This document shows, one piece after another, positions 36,005 through 46,489 of a DNA stretch of 64,000 bases. Within the stretch, counting starts at the first letter, position 1; each line of letters begins with the position of its first letter. Made by a program: the position numbers and the translations under genes. Below the pieces are notes generated by a model. It did no database searches. It was not told the origin of the DNA and saw nothing but the letters and a program-made list of their open reading frames with translations. Source of the stretch: Microstegium vimineum. Its lineage: Eukaryota > Streptophyta > Magnoliopsida > Poales > Poaceae. The stretch is taken from NCBI GenBank assembly GCA_022036555.1, contig CM039130.1:16947937-17011936 (forward strand), in the 5' to 3' direction.

Positions 36005-36786
36005 CTATTCCAAAGACAGGCAGTTGATCAGTTCATCCACGGGCATCACTTCAGCAATGGCTTGTCCCATTGGTTGAAATCTCCCCATCATCGTAGGGAA
36101 GTCACGCATTGTGAGGGTGCTGGTGAAGCCTGGACCTACGACGTCGGTGATATCTACACTGGCGACCTCTGCTCCGGAGAGAGCGAAGGTGGCTCCATAA
36201 GCAACAGAATGAAAGATCAAGTCCCTAACACGCATTGGCATTTGAGCGAGGCGCTCTTTCCGGGTCGAGCCGTGGATATGGAGAGAGTCCGCTAGCACGT
36301 TTAGTGCATCAGAAATGCGGATAAGTTCTGTTAGAACACCAGAAGAGTACATCAGTCGAGATAGCTGATACAGTCAAGGCGGATCTGATCGAGTGACGAG
36401 GGTCTGTAACTATCTAATGAATTACGGAGCCCTAAAACACACCTCCCGCCTTGGCATTAAGGGAATCCAGAAGCATCAGAGTGTTCGCGATAGTGGTTTT
36501 GGTCAACATCAGCTCCTTCTCTAGGAAAGATGACCTTTCGCGTTCTTCTTGAAGGAGTCGTCTGTTTGCCAGAATACCATGGAAGAGATCCTGCAAGTCG
36601 CCATCTGAGAACGACGCAGTGGGAATGAAACTCGGCTCACCAACGCCAGTACTAAATGAAGGTTAGACTTCCGATAAGTGAATCATATGAGGAAGTGACA
36701 GTTGCCTACCTGAAAATCTAGTGTCGTGGCGGCTGCAGAGCACTACCGGAAGAGCTGATCGCTGGGCACTCGCCGGAGCTCGCCAT
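36005..36786 (-). pseudogene. Opposite-strand gene 2 of Tat element B (unknown function)
   Basis: Minus-strand gene with a putative ATG at 36786 in the same CCCCAATGGC context as the second copy. A short first exon is followed by a stop or donor region, and the main surviving frame is 36352-36005. That frame (RISDALNVLADSLHIHGS..VAYGATFALSGAEVASVDIT..GPGF) aligns with the C-terminal part of the gene at 38862-39669 (VRHGAVTALSAPEAA..VVPGF), so the two are tandem paralogues. Mostly helical, no catalytic motif, no membrane segment. Opposite-strand ORFs between pol and the 3' LTR are a known trait of Tat elements such as Grande; the function is unknown. The exon structure here is degraded. Confidence 0.5.
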
Positions 36787-36865
36787 TGGGGTGTTTTGGT
36801 AAGACGGAGGAAAGAGAGATATGTGCTGGATACTACTTCAAGGACGTCTGACCGATAGTTATGAT

Positions 36866-38635
36866 TGGAAGGTCCTATGCGATGGCTAGAGCGGGGTGAA
36901 TAGCCTAATTTAAATTTCTACAAAGAAACCTCAACAACAATGTTAGATAATTAAGAAGCGAAGCGAATTTTGCGCTAGCCTAGTGGGTGTTGCGAACCCA
37001 CCTATCCACAAGTGCTAGCCTAATATCTCTAAGAGACACACAACTCCTACACAAGCTAACAAGCTAGAGAGCTAAACAACTAGCACAACCTAATAAATCT
37101 ACTAAGTAAGAACAAGAATGAGATAGAGGGAGTATACCATCGTGTAGAGGAGTGGATGAACCAATCAATCGCAATGGAGACAAGAGGTTGACACTTGATT
37201 TTTTCTTCCGAGGTTCACTAGTTTGCCAACAAGCGAGTCCCCGTTGTGGCGAGTCACTCACTTGGAGGTTCACGCGCTAATTGGCATCACACGCCAAACC
37301 CGTCACCAGGTGCCGCTCAACCAACACAAGATGAGGCTAACACAAGCCACGCGCAATCCACTAGAGTTGCCAATTGCGTTCTCCCGCGGGGAAGGCACAA
37401 GAACCCTTACAATCACTTGTGGTCAACAAAGAACAAGCACCAAGCTTCTCGAACTACCTCCGCTGCTCCAAACCGTCTAGGTGATGGCAATCACCAAGAG
37501 TAACAAGAAATCCGCAGCGAGAACACATCCAAAGTGTCACTAGATGCAAGCTATATGCGAAATGCACTTGGATCACTCAATCTCTTTTGGAATTACACTA
37601 ACCAAGCACGGAGATGAGTGTGAGGGAGTTTGCTCAACTCTAGAGGGTCTCAAAGTGTTCAAATGTCCGAGAGAGATCACCCCAAGCTGGCCAACACGTA
37701 TTTATAACTCCCCTCAAAGTCCACTAGCCGTTAGGCTGATAAGTTGGCGACGTACGCTCTTCACGGGTGCGACGGACGCTCTGTCGCAGCGTCCGACGCC
37801 TTGTCAGAACTAGCCGTTGGCCTCTGTCTTTGAAATCTTTGACCGACGGACGCTCCGTCGCCAGTGTCCAACGCATGTCTTCTCAGCGTCCGGCGCTATC
37901 CCAGAGAGCAGCTCGTTTGCAGGGTTCTCTGGAAGCTCGACGGACGCTCCAGAGGAAATTCTCCAGCGTCCGTCGCTATCATTCGTCGCGCGAGCAGAGA
38001 GCTCCAGAATCCTCTAGTTTTCGTCAGACGCGTCTGTCGCCTGAATGACAGACGCTCCTCAGCGTCCGACGCCACGTCTTTCCTGAACGACAGCTAGGGT
38101 TTACCCATCGGACGCTCCGTCGCGCTTTGGCCAGCGTCCGGCGCCAGCGTCCGACGCCCTAAACTTTTCCAAATCTGTTTCTTCCTTTTCCACCCTTGCT
38201 CCAAGATGCCAAACACTAAGTATTGATTTTAGTGAGCAGGTTTTGGTATGTTTTACTTGTCATTTAGGCAGGGTGTGAGTCACTAGGTCCTAAATGCATA
38301 TCCAATATAGATAACACACTAGTGGCACTTGACCAACCGCAATCACTTTTGCATTTCCCCTCTTAATAGTACGGTTGTCTATCCTAAATGTGATCACACC
38401 CACTTAGTGTCTTGATCACCAAAAGAAAATCCCTAGCTTATACCTTTGCCTTGAATTTCTTCGGGTCTTTTCACTTTCCTTCTTCTCCAAGTGTGTGCTT
38501 TTGGTCTCCACCAGCTTTGCTTGCTCCATCACTTGATTCCTTCATCTTACATAGTGTACTAATCCTACTCAAACACTTAGAGCTAGGTTAGTACTTTAGG
38601 TTTCATCAATTATCCAAAACACTAGAGATCTCTCA
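36866..38635 (-). repeat. Solo LTR of the SIRE-2 family
   Basis: 1,770 bp, same family as 9682-11420, flanked by ATGAT on both sides (36861-36865 and 38636-38640). No internal region remains, so LTR-LTR recombination removed it in copy 2, while copy 1 still has gag-pol. TATAAATA (minus) is near 37700, with a GTCCGACG array at about 37745-38160. Confidence 0.92.
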
Positions 38636-38861
38636 ATGATGCTGACGTAAATAGAGGAAGTATCTGTTCGGTGGGCTGAAGTAAAGTCCACTGCAGAGGA
38701 AATCGGCTGAATAGCCGATCAGAGTTTTGAATAGCAAGGTATGGATCGATTAACTGCAGTTCATGTAGAGCTTGATGATGTCGAGGATAAAAATCGTAAT
38801 GATCATCTTGAGGTACACGAGACATTTCAAGGTCATTATATTGATTCATGCCTAATACAGA

Positions 38862-39669
38862 CTAATTGTCGAGGAATACTTTGTTTACAATGTCCTCGGC
38901 ACGGGTTATATCAACTATCGCCTCGCCATGCTCCTGGAAGGCTTCCTGGAGATCTTCATGGTCTTGGGATCCCTCTTGCCTAGGGAAGCCGGGCACCACC
39001 TCCGAGAGTCGATAGTCGGTGGCGGCTTCAGGGGCACTGAGGGCAGTGACGGCTCCGTGGCGGACGTCGTGAAGAGCGATCTCCCCAATCTGGCGCAGGA
39101 TATCCTGGAGGCGCTGGTTTAGAGTATCACCTTGGGCATTCACGACGTTGGCAGCGGTGGAAGCTATGCGACATAGACTCTCCAGTTGTGTCGTCAGTGT
39201 TGTCAAATCAGAGGATGAAGAAGAGGCATGGGGGATTAAGGCGGATAAATATGCATTACCTGCCACTTGACCGTCAGCTTCAGATAGTCGACGCCTCGTG
39301 TTGGCAATCTCATCCTCGGTGGTGGCCAGAGCCACCTAATGTGCATCGGATGAATTGCGGAGACAATCTATCTCCTTGGTTGACTCTGAGTATGCTTCGC
39401 GGAGTCGGCAGCGCTCTTCCATCACAGAGCGATAGGTTGCCAAATCGGCACTGCCGGGGTTGGAGTCGGATGCCGAAGTCTCGCCATTGCTTGAAGATCT
39501 GAAAAGGGGTAAACAAATTAGTGAACGAGTGATGACCATACTGGGAGGAAAACTTGGAAGCACATAAAGGATCAATCACCGTGTTATGCGCAAGCATTGA
39601 CGGGAAGAGGAAACCTTTTGACAATGGTTGTTCGGTCGGGCGCTTTCCGCGGCTATCACCTCCAGCCAT
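38862..39669 (-). pseudogene. Opposite-strand gene 1 of Tat element B (unknown function)
   Basis: Minus-strand gene starting at ATG 39669 (MAGGDSRGKRP). A GT..AG intron runs from about 39612 to 39500. Exon 2 is coiled-coil-like (VMEERCRLREAYSESTKEID, then TTEDEIANTRRRLSEADGQ) and is interrupted by one TAG near 39335. A possible second intron or linker is followed by ITRAEDIVNKVFLDN at the end. Homologues are the plus-strand gene at 41708-43479 in element C, the partial copy at 25424-25655, and the neighbouring 36005-36786. A TATATAA box lies 90-95 bp upstream of the ATG. The family looks like a retrotransposon passenger gene with no assigned biochemical role. The single stop is consistent with CAG to TAG. 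Confidence 0.65.
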
Positions 39670-39758
39670 TGGGGTTTTCTTGATAGACCTTGGAGGCTCC
39701 AGCGGGTTACGGTATGAGATAGCTATGAATGAGTATCGAAGCCCGGGGGCACATAGCA

Positions 39759-39765
39759 TTATATA
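39759..39765 (-). promoter_or_regulatory. Antisense TATA box for opposite-strand gene 1 of element B
   Basis: TATATAA on the minus strand, about 90 bp before the gene's ATG. The same word occurs at the equivalent place in element C (41612-41618). Confidence 0.55.
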
Positions 39766-39960
39766 GATCCACTGTGGGGATGAAGAGTCGATTCGAGGAC
39801 GCGTCGCGGTGTGGAGTTAGCAGACGCAGAGGAGTCGGCCGTTTCGGTTCCCAATAGTGCAAAGATATTTTGGGAAGGCGAGCCGACTGTTGGTGCAACT
39901 CTTGGGATTTCTAAAGGAATTTTGGAATAAACCAAGTTTATCCCAAAATTGGAGGGCATG

Positions 39961-40643
39961 TGTTAACACCGTATTTTGGCATGGCCAGATACGTATTGAT
40001 GGGCCCCTAGTAGGCCTTCGGAGGAGGCATCCAAGATGGACCCGAAAGATCGACTAAGGAAATAAGGGATCATAGAAAGATCTTTCGATCGATTTCAACA
40101 GTACGCACGCGACGATCTCTGCATGAAAACACCCCAATGCTATTAAACGGATCGGGTTATCGAGTTAATTGTCATCATGGCTGCATGGGAACACACCTCT
40201 GTTGATGATTAATCTTTATCTGATATGCTTAGTAGATAGGATGGTTTGGTGATGATAATGTTACATGTATTGCATCTTTACATTGCTATCATCATATGAT
40301 CAGCTAAATTATGTACCTCAGAATTGATATATTGTGATAGTCGTTCATATACCATCTTAATGCTTTTCACTGTTCGGGGTTGACTCTTTAGTCAGTCTAC
40401 AGTATTTATCGGCTATATGAGATCCGCACAGTCATGGAACTGTCTGGCAATAACCGGTAGGTTCCATAATTTGACGTTTCATCTCCTTGACAATTACAGG
40501 TCAAATTGACTGGCACGCCTGGAATCGATCCTAGAAGTGTCCTAAGCTGCTTAAGGGGTTTAGGAGATCAAGCTCTGCTGCTACACGGTCTCTGCAGGCC
40601 CTACGCAGTGCTGACGCCATAAGCCCCATTTTTTGCGTCAATA
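39961..40643 (+). repeat. 3' LTR of element B, internally deleted
   Basis: Begins TGTTAACACCGTATTTTGG after a purine-rich AATTGGAGGGCATG tract. At about 40122 it jumps from the U3 region to LTR 3' sequence, losing about 0.9 kb including the TATA box. It ends GCGTCAATA before GTCTC. Confidence 0.85.
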
Positions 40644-40648
40644 GTCTC

Positions 40649-41417
40649 GAACCCGCAACATGTGACAATTGCAACTAAAGGATTAGCCGATAGGATCTTA
40701 GATCTACTGCCTCATTAAGCATAAGAGTAAAAACATTGGAGACAATAGATCTAGATGGAAAATAGAGCGCAGGACAATCCATTAGTTGAGATTTGGCAAG
40801 ATATTGTAGCAATAGATTAAACAAAGCATAACAGACAATATCAGTAACTTAATGAATCTATTAGATTGTCAATCTAATAGAGTCGATAACTAGCTTGAAG
40901 TCATGATTCATGTGAGATTGAAGCAATGCAGCCCCATGAACAATAGATTCAAACCGATAACTAGCTCACACCGAGCTTGCACGAGTTACACAATACAGCC
41001 GTACAAACAAGACATGAACCAAGACTAGACTTACAAGCAAATAGGAGGTCGATCTTGTCGATGTAGCCTGGTTTGTCGAAGGTTCATCGAAATCTACTCT
41101 ACTCCTACTCCTAGGGTTGTCTGGAGGCCGGAAACTAAGTGCTAGTTGTGTATTTGATTGATTGGATGTCTTTCTTATTCCCTAAGCCTTGCTATTGATA
41201 GACATAGCACATACACTAACCGGCCGTCGCACGAGTCCCGATAATAAGGAAACAAAATATGACTTGGGCTTCAATCCATTCCAGTGCCGAGATTGCCACG
41301 CACGTTTTGTTGTAGTCGCCATTCCTTAGTCGATCTTTCAGGCCCATCTTGGATATCCCTTCCAAAAGCCCACTAGGGAGCCCACGCACCTGACCGTACC
41401 AAAATACGGTGTTAACA
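40649..41417 (-). mobile_element. Element C LTR, right piece
   Basis: Minus-strand continuation of the LTR interrupted by element B; the minus strand starts TGTTAACACCGTATTTTGG at 41417. Together with the left arm it makes an LTR of about 1.5 kb. Beyond it lies a CATGCCCCC-type (antisense) polypurine tract and element C internal sequence. Confidence 0.75.
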
Positions 41418-41611
41418 CATGCCCCCAAATTTTTGGATAAACTTGTTTATTCCAAAAATTTTTTACAAATTCCAAGAGTCGCACCAATATTCAGATCGTC
41501 TTCCCAAAATATCTCTGCATTGTTGGGAACCGAAATGACCGACTCCTCTGCTTCCGCTAACTTCACGCCGCAACGTGCCTTCAAATCGACTCTTCACCTC
41601 CGCAAAGGATC

Positions 41612-41618
41612 TATATAA
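41612..41618 (+). promoter_or_regulatory. TATA box for the opposite-strand gene of element C
   Basis: TATATAA 96 bp upstream of the ATG at 41708, in the same context (GGATCTATATAATGCTAT) as in element B. Confidence 0.55.
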
Positions 41619-42135
41619 TGCTATTTGCCCCCCAGGCTTTGATACTTATCCATAGCCATTCTGCACTGTAGCCTTTCGGAGCATCCAAGAACATCGAGAA
41701 AACTCCAATGGCCGGGGACAATAGCCTCAGGAAGTGCCCAGCAGATGGTCTCGGAGGACATCCCCATGCGCCAGAGCCTTCGCCTGCTACGGTAAGTTGA
41801 TCGACGATTTCTTCCCCCTCGGACCCATCTTATTTGAAGTTGTTTCTTTCTTTCAGCGTGGTCATCGATGATAGCGTCCGTCGTATCGACCTCGCAACTG
41901 GCAACCCCCTTCCTTCTACTAGACCCGTGGAGGTTGGTCCTTCCAAAGCTCTGCCATTTCCGTCCGGATCCGACTCGAGTGCTTCTTCCATGGAGGAGGA
42001 ATGCTGCCACATACAGGAGATTCGTGGACTTCCCTCAGAAGCCACCAAAGAGGAGAATCACCTCAAAGAGGTGGTTGAGGCACAACAGGTGGCCCTGAAT
42101 GCTGCTGGGGACGAGCTCACCGAGGCGAGGAATCG

Positions 42136-42988
42136 GCAGGCCCGTCTTATGGGGAGGGGCAGACCGTGCAAAGGCCATGGGCCAATGGCTTGTGGGGGCC
42201 AACCGCCCAAGAGTATTACCGTGTACGTGTAGACATCAGGCCATTAGGGTAGTATACGTATAGTCACTACGCAGCCGGCGGCCTGATGATTCGCAAACTC
42301 GCGACTCTTCGTCTTCGGCTCTTCGTCAGTTCGTTTTCGCGGCGGACTGCATCCTGATCGTGGCGGACTGCCGGTCTACCGGTGCCGGACTGCTCTGCTA
42401 TTCCGGCGTTCATCTGAATCTCTGATCAATCGGCCGTCGTCGGTAAGTTACATATTGCATCGTTGCAGTTCAGGTTATTTATCCTGCTAATTGATGCGGT
42501 GATGCCTGTGATAATATGATAGATAGAGATAGGGCTTGTCGATTTGGCAAATTTCTAATTCAATAATTTTTTTTAACATGATAGATGTTGCCCAAGAAGC
42601 ATTTGTTTGGTGCTTAAAAAAGAAAAAAAAAGAAAAAAAGAGGATGAGTATAGGGGTGCTCTTCTTAGGTTTTTTCCAACTCCAAGCAATGTCGATCAGC
42701 AGGAACATGATCAGCAGCAGATAGATGCACAGGCTGATAGCAATGATGTTGATATAGAGGAGAATTTAGATCAGCGGCTAGATGCACAGGTTGATGGCAA
42801 TGATGCTGGTACGGGGGAGAATTTAGATGAGCAGATAGATGCATGTATAGATGCACAGGCTGATGGGTGATACTCACAGACACGTTTTTCAAACAACATT
42901 CTGGGAGTACTCCATAAGAAAATATTACATAACCGCGCCCTTAGTGTCTTAATAGCCTAACGGCCCATGAAATCTATGGGACGGGGCT
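42136..42988 (+). mobile_element. hAT transposon, deletion derivative
   Basis: 853-bp insertion flanked by the perfect 8-bp duplication AGGAATCG (42128-42135 and 42989-42996), as hAT elements create. The ends are imperfect inverted repeats (CAGGCCCGTC versus TAGCCCCGTC, depending on a one-base choice). Excising one duplication rejoins the host gene frame. Inside are a 5'-UTR-like stretch with a GTAAGT donor (42443) and the start of a basic protein (LKKEKKRKKEDEYRGALLRF) followed by acidic repeats, like the N-terminus of TTF/MYM-type hAT transposases. The catalytic part is missing. Confidence 0.7.
42709..42867 (+). repeat. 57-bp tandem coding repeat in the hAT element
   Basis: Nearly three units sharing GATGCACAGGCTGATGGCAA and GAGAATTTAGAT. 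Translated they give repeats of (I/L)DAQADGNDxDxEENLDQ. The period is a multiple of three, so the frame is kept. Confidence 0.7.
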
Positions 42989-43479
42989 AGGAATCGACTA
43001 TCTGTAGCCGATAGCACGGTGGCAAATAAGACACCTCTTCTATGGTCATCCATTCTATATTCTTTCTGCATCTTCATATTACCCACATCTCCTTTGATTT
43101 CCACAGTGCTGACAGCACAGTTGGAGGATCTGCGCCAGATTGCCACCACCGCCGCTGATGCCGTCAACGCCAGAGGCGACGCTCTGGGGGGGGTCTCCAG
43201 GACATCCGACGCCGAGTCTAGGAGGTGGCTCTCCACGGCGTCCGACATGGTGCCATTGTAGCCCTCTCCGCCGCTGAGGCCAGCTCTGATATCACCCTCC
43301 AGGACATGAAGCCTGGGTTCCCAATAAGGAACGGTGGCCCTGAAGATCATGAATATCTTCAAAAAGCCTTCCGGGAGCATGGCGATGCAATAGTTAACAT
43401 CACCCGCGCCGAGGACATTATTAGCAAAGTGTTCCTCGGTATGTGGCATGATGGAGTGAGCATGATGGAATTGGTATGA

Positions 43480-44110
43480 ATCGCCATGATAACCATAATT
43501 ATATACATCACCACTGCATTCGACGTGTGTATCTTATCTGTACAAATCTAAAGATATGGACAGCCACATGTAATATATACATCCTGTAATTATCTATGTA
43601 CCCCTATATCAGATACACAACCATATATAATATACACGTCTTGTAATTACCTATGCATCCATGTACGCTAAATATATATAAATATCTACATATATCAATT
43701 GTGCGCAGGGGCGCGCCCTCTGTACTAGTACTAAAAGAAGTAAGAATGTAGAGGTACGCTCCAAAACCGTGATACTTCCAGAACACCAGAATCGAGCCCG
43801 TGACACCGAGAATGCCTGCGAAGTTCAGAGTTGGCGCCGTTTGTTAATTGCAGCGCGGGCAAAAGGGTCCAGATGTCCTTCACATGCCCTTGTTTCTTTG
43901 TGAGTTGGAGGGATGTGTCCTCATCATCTCTCCTTCAGACCTCACCAGGCCATGCCATTAGCACCACTACTCTGGGCGCAAATTTCCCTTGCTCAATGTT
44001 CAGAGGGCCCACCTGTCTGTGGGAGTTGTGGTTGGTATGTTGACACTGTACGCCTTTTCTGAGAAAGGCTGAAGTCAAGTGGAAGTGCTAATGTACTTAG
44101 ACCGATTGGG
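43480..44110. other. Intergenic spacer and likely promoter region of the Ole e I gene
   Basis: Contains two diverged copies of an AT-rich stretch of about 60 bp (CCTGTAATTATCTATG near 43583 and CTTGTAATTACCTATG near 43640). No gene or transposon is recognisable. Element C sequence ends at or shortly after 43480. Confidence 0.5.
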
Positions 44111-44111
44111 A

Positions 44112-44118
44112 TATAAGG
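44112..44118 (+). promoter_or_regulatory. TATA box of the Ole e I-like gene
   Basis: TATAAGG 57 bp before the ATG at 44175. This is a short but workable distance for a plant promoter with a brief 5' leader. Confidence 0.5.
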
Positions 44119-44174
44119 CAGGAGCTGCTTAGGCCTATCAGCCTCCTCTCAGCTCTCACACGAGCTCTCTGAAG

Positions 44175-46259
44175 ATGAGGAGGCGCCGCTGCGCCATGAA
44201 GAACCAGCTGCAGCTGGGGCTGCTGCCTTTTGCGTTGGAGATCCTGGTGTTGTTTGCCGCTGTTCTTGGCAGTGCGCAATGCCAGAGCTCGCAGGGCAGC
44301 GATGGTGGTGGTGGCGCTGCCACTAACCTCACGGTGGTGGGCGCCGTGTTCTGTGACGCCTGCTCCTCAAGCTCCTTCTCCAATAACAGCTACTTCTTGC
44401 CAGGTACATCATCATCCTTCAGTTGTGCCCATATTCATTGCAATGTCCACTGCACCATTGATCTATGGAAATGAAGCATGATAATATCTTTAGATGCGTG
44501 CCGTGATCTTTCTTGTATTACGGAATTCAATTACTGTAATGTTTCGGTCAGAAATGTGACAATATTTTCAGAACTTGAAATCCTTTCAATACTCTGGGTC
44601 TGTGAATTGCTTGTGCACACGCTTCTTAATTCTCTGCTGCAAACATGACATTTTTCTGCCAGCAAGAATTTTCGTTTCCATTTTTCCAATAATTGTGGCA
44701 GAAGCGTACGCAAAACAACTGGCAAGCCTTGTCCAACCCAACAAGGTAACATAGCTAGGATGCACGATTTGCTTTTTTTATTTAAGAAAAAACATCTCTT
44801 TTAATTTAATGATCGCGTTCTCTTCCTATGGCAAATATATGGCGCCACTAAAAACACTTCAAAATGGTAACATTTTTTCAGGGATCAAGAAAATTCAGCC
44901 CAACCAGGAACGTTTACTGACACATTACATGGCAAAGAAATGCCACACTGACAGAATTACATTTGTGTATTCTTAGTTTTAACTATAGCAGGGATGAAGC
45001 ACAGCATTGAATAGTACTATTCAAATTATTCGTTTGGTAGAGTTCAATCTTTAACCCTTGCAAAATTTTCGCTAAACATCACTAGCTTTACTCATCGGAA
45101 ATAACATCTCTATGAATCTACTGTATAGCTGTACTCTGTTAGCCTGTTTCCTGTAAACCTCAATGTAATCTGTTCACTGATGCTTTGATTCAATAAAAAT
45201 CTGGTGGGGAAAATCCCCCCGTTGAAAGTTAACATCTCTGTATGAATCTGCTTCTGAAGCCATTCTGATATAAAAAATTCATCTCTTCACCCGCATAAAA
45301 CTCACTGTATCAAATGTTCTGAATTTTTCAGCACTCCTTTTTCGTTTCTTCATTCAGGTGTGAAAGTCCGTCTGGACTGCATGATCAAAGTGAACTCGAA
45401 TTCCAAGGAGGAGATCAAGATCACGGCCGAGAAGGTGACCAACAGCTACGGCGCCTACCAGCTGGACATCCCGGCGGTCGACGGCTTCCAGTGCGCCGCG
45501 CCCGGTGCGACAGCTGCCGAGTCCTTCTGCCGGGCGGCCGTGCTGAACAACCCGTCCGCGCTGTGCAACGTGCCGGCCGTGATCACCACCGTCGGCCACA
45601 TCTCCTTCCCGAGCCAGGAGCCCAACGCCTGCTTCTACAGCCTCAACTCGCTCTACTACCGCCCCAGCAAGCCGGTCCCAGCCCAGTGCGACGGCGGTGG
45701 CGCCGGCGTCTCGTCTGCGACGCTGAACACGTCGCTGTTCTACTGCCCGCCGTGGCCGTGGCCGCCTATCCCGTTCTGCACGCCGCGGCCGTGGTTCCCG
45801 CCCATACCGTTCTTCACCCCGCCGCCGCCAGCGTTCCCGTTCCCGCTGCCGCCGATCCCGTTCTTCACCCCGCCGTCGCCTCCACCATCGGCGTTCCCTT
45901 TGCCACGGCCACAATGGCCATGGACGCCACCGTCGCCTCCGCCGTCACCATCATTCCCGATTCCTCATTTGCCGCCGATCTTTACTACACCATCGCCTCC
46001 GCCACCGCCACCGCCAGAGTTCTTGTTCCCTATGCCACCACTCCCACACCTGCCTCCTCTCCCGCACTTCCCACCACTGCCATCACTGTATTCACCGCCA
46101 CCTCCTCCACCTCCACCACCACCTCCGCCGCCGTCGTTTCCATGGACGTTTCCGCCGTTACCTTTCTTCCCTCCTGGTTCATCAGGGTCATCTCCTCCAC
46201 CTTTGAGCCATTCTCGTAAAGATCCAAGCACCTGGTCTCGATTCAATAAACAACCATAA
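44175..46259 (+). CDS. Pollen Ole e I domain, proline-rich (extensin-like) cell-wall protein
   Basis: Two exons, 44175-44403 and 45358-46259, with a 954-bp GT..AG intron (phase 1, splitting a Gly codon); 376 residues ending TAA. Residues 1-35 form a basic start and hydrophobic signal peptide (cleavage likely after GSA). Residues 51 to about 185 are a Pollen_Ole_e_I domain: NLTVVGAVFCDAC, then LPGVKVRLDC, FQC, ESFC and CFYSL supply its conserved cysteines. From about residue 195 to 350 the chain is Pro/Phe-rich, with repeats such as PIPFFTPP, PPSPPPS and runs of up to 13 prolines. Such proteins are secreted to the cell wall or extracellular matrix, and members are expressed in pollen, roots or vascular tissue. 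A second Met at residue 8 could be used. The frame is intact and splice sites canonical, so it is probably a live gene. Lack of SPPPP-rich hyperglycosylation motifs argues against a classical extensin. Confidence 0.87.
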
Positions 46260-46489
46260 AGTAAATATAGCTGCCTCCTTCTGGGAAGGATAATGTGCAA
46301 TGCAAAAGACTGCTATGTTATATGGATTTTCTTTTTCTGTTTTGTATATATCCCCTAAGCTGTAAAAACACGAATGTAATTTTCTGCTTGCGCCCAACAC
46401 TTTATGCAATGCAATGCAAACTTGCAGTAGCTTATTCAGTCGTTCTTTATTATTTTTTAGGACTTGTTCATTTATTTTGTCTTTGACAG

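Larger units (their letters stand above)
30961..40643 (+). mobile_element. Tat-type gypsy element B (copy 2), with nested solo LTR
   Basis: LTRs at 30961-32578 and 39961-40643, flanked by target duplication GTCTC (30956-30960 and 40644-40648). The internal region has a leader, protease, a very degraded RT/RNase H, almost no recognisable integrase, and two opposite-strand genes near the 3' end with a SIRE-2 solo LTR between them. It is therefore a degenerate or non-autonomous member of the family. The 3' LTR has an internal deletion of roughly 0.9 kb and ends in TA instead of CA. Confidence 0.88.
41708..43479 (+). pseudogene. Opposite-strand gene of Tat element C, disrupted by a hAT element
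   Basis: Antisense to element C. Exon 1 is 41708-41791 (MAGDNSLRKCP, donor GTAAGT at 41792) and exon 2 starts near 41857 after TTTCTTTCAG. Its coiled-coil text (SSMEEECCHIQEIRG, then GDELTEARNR) is split at 42136 by the hAT insertion and resumes with NRLSVADSTVAN. A further acceptor at 43105-43106 leads to LTAQLEDLRQIATTAADAVN, then a frameshift near a G8 run (about 43185), an in-frame TAG, and EVALHGVRHGAIVALSAAEA to REHGDAIVNITRAEDIISKV. It is homologous throughout to the element B genes. Splice donors and acceptors in matching positions argue that it was once a real spliced gene. Function unknown. Confidence 0.62.

Noticed and set aside
45354..45914. Arg-rich minus-strand frame of 186 codons opposite the Ole e I gene
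   Set aside because: It is the GC-rich complement of the proline-rich exon; composition alone keeps it open.
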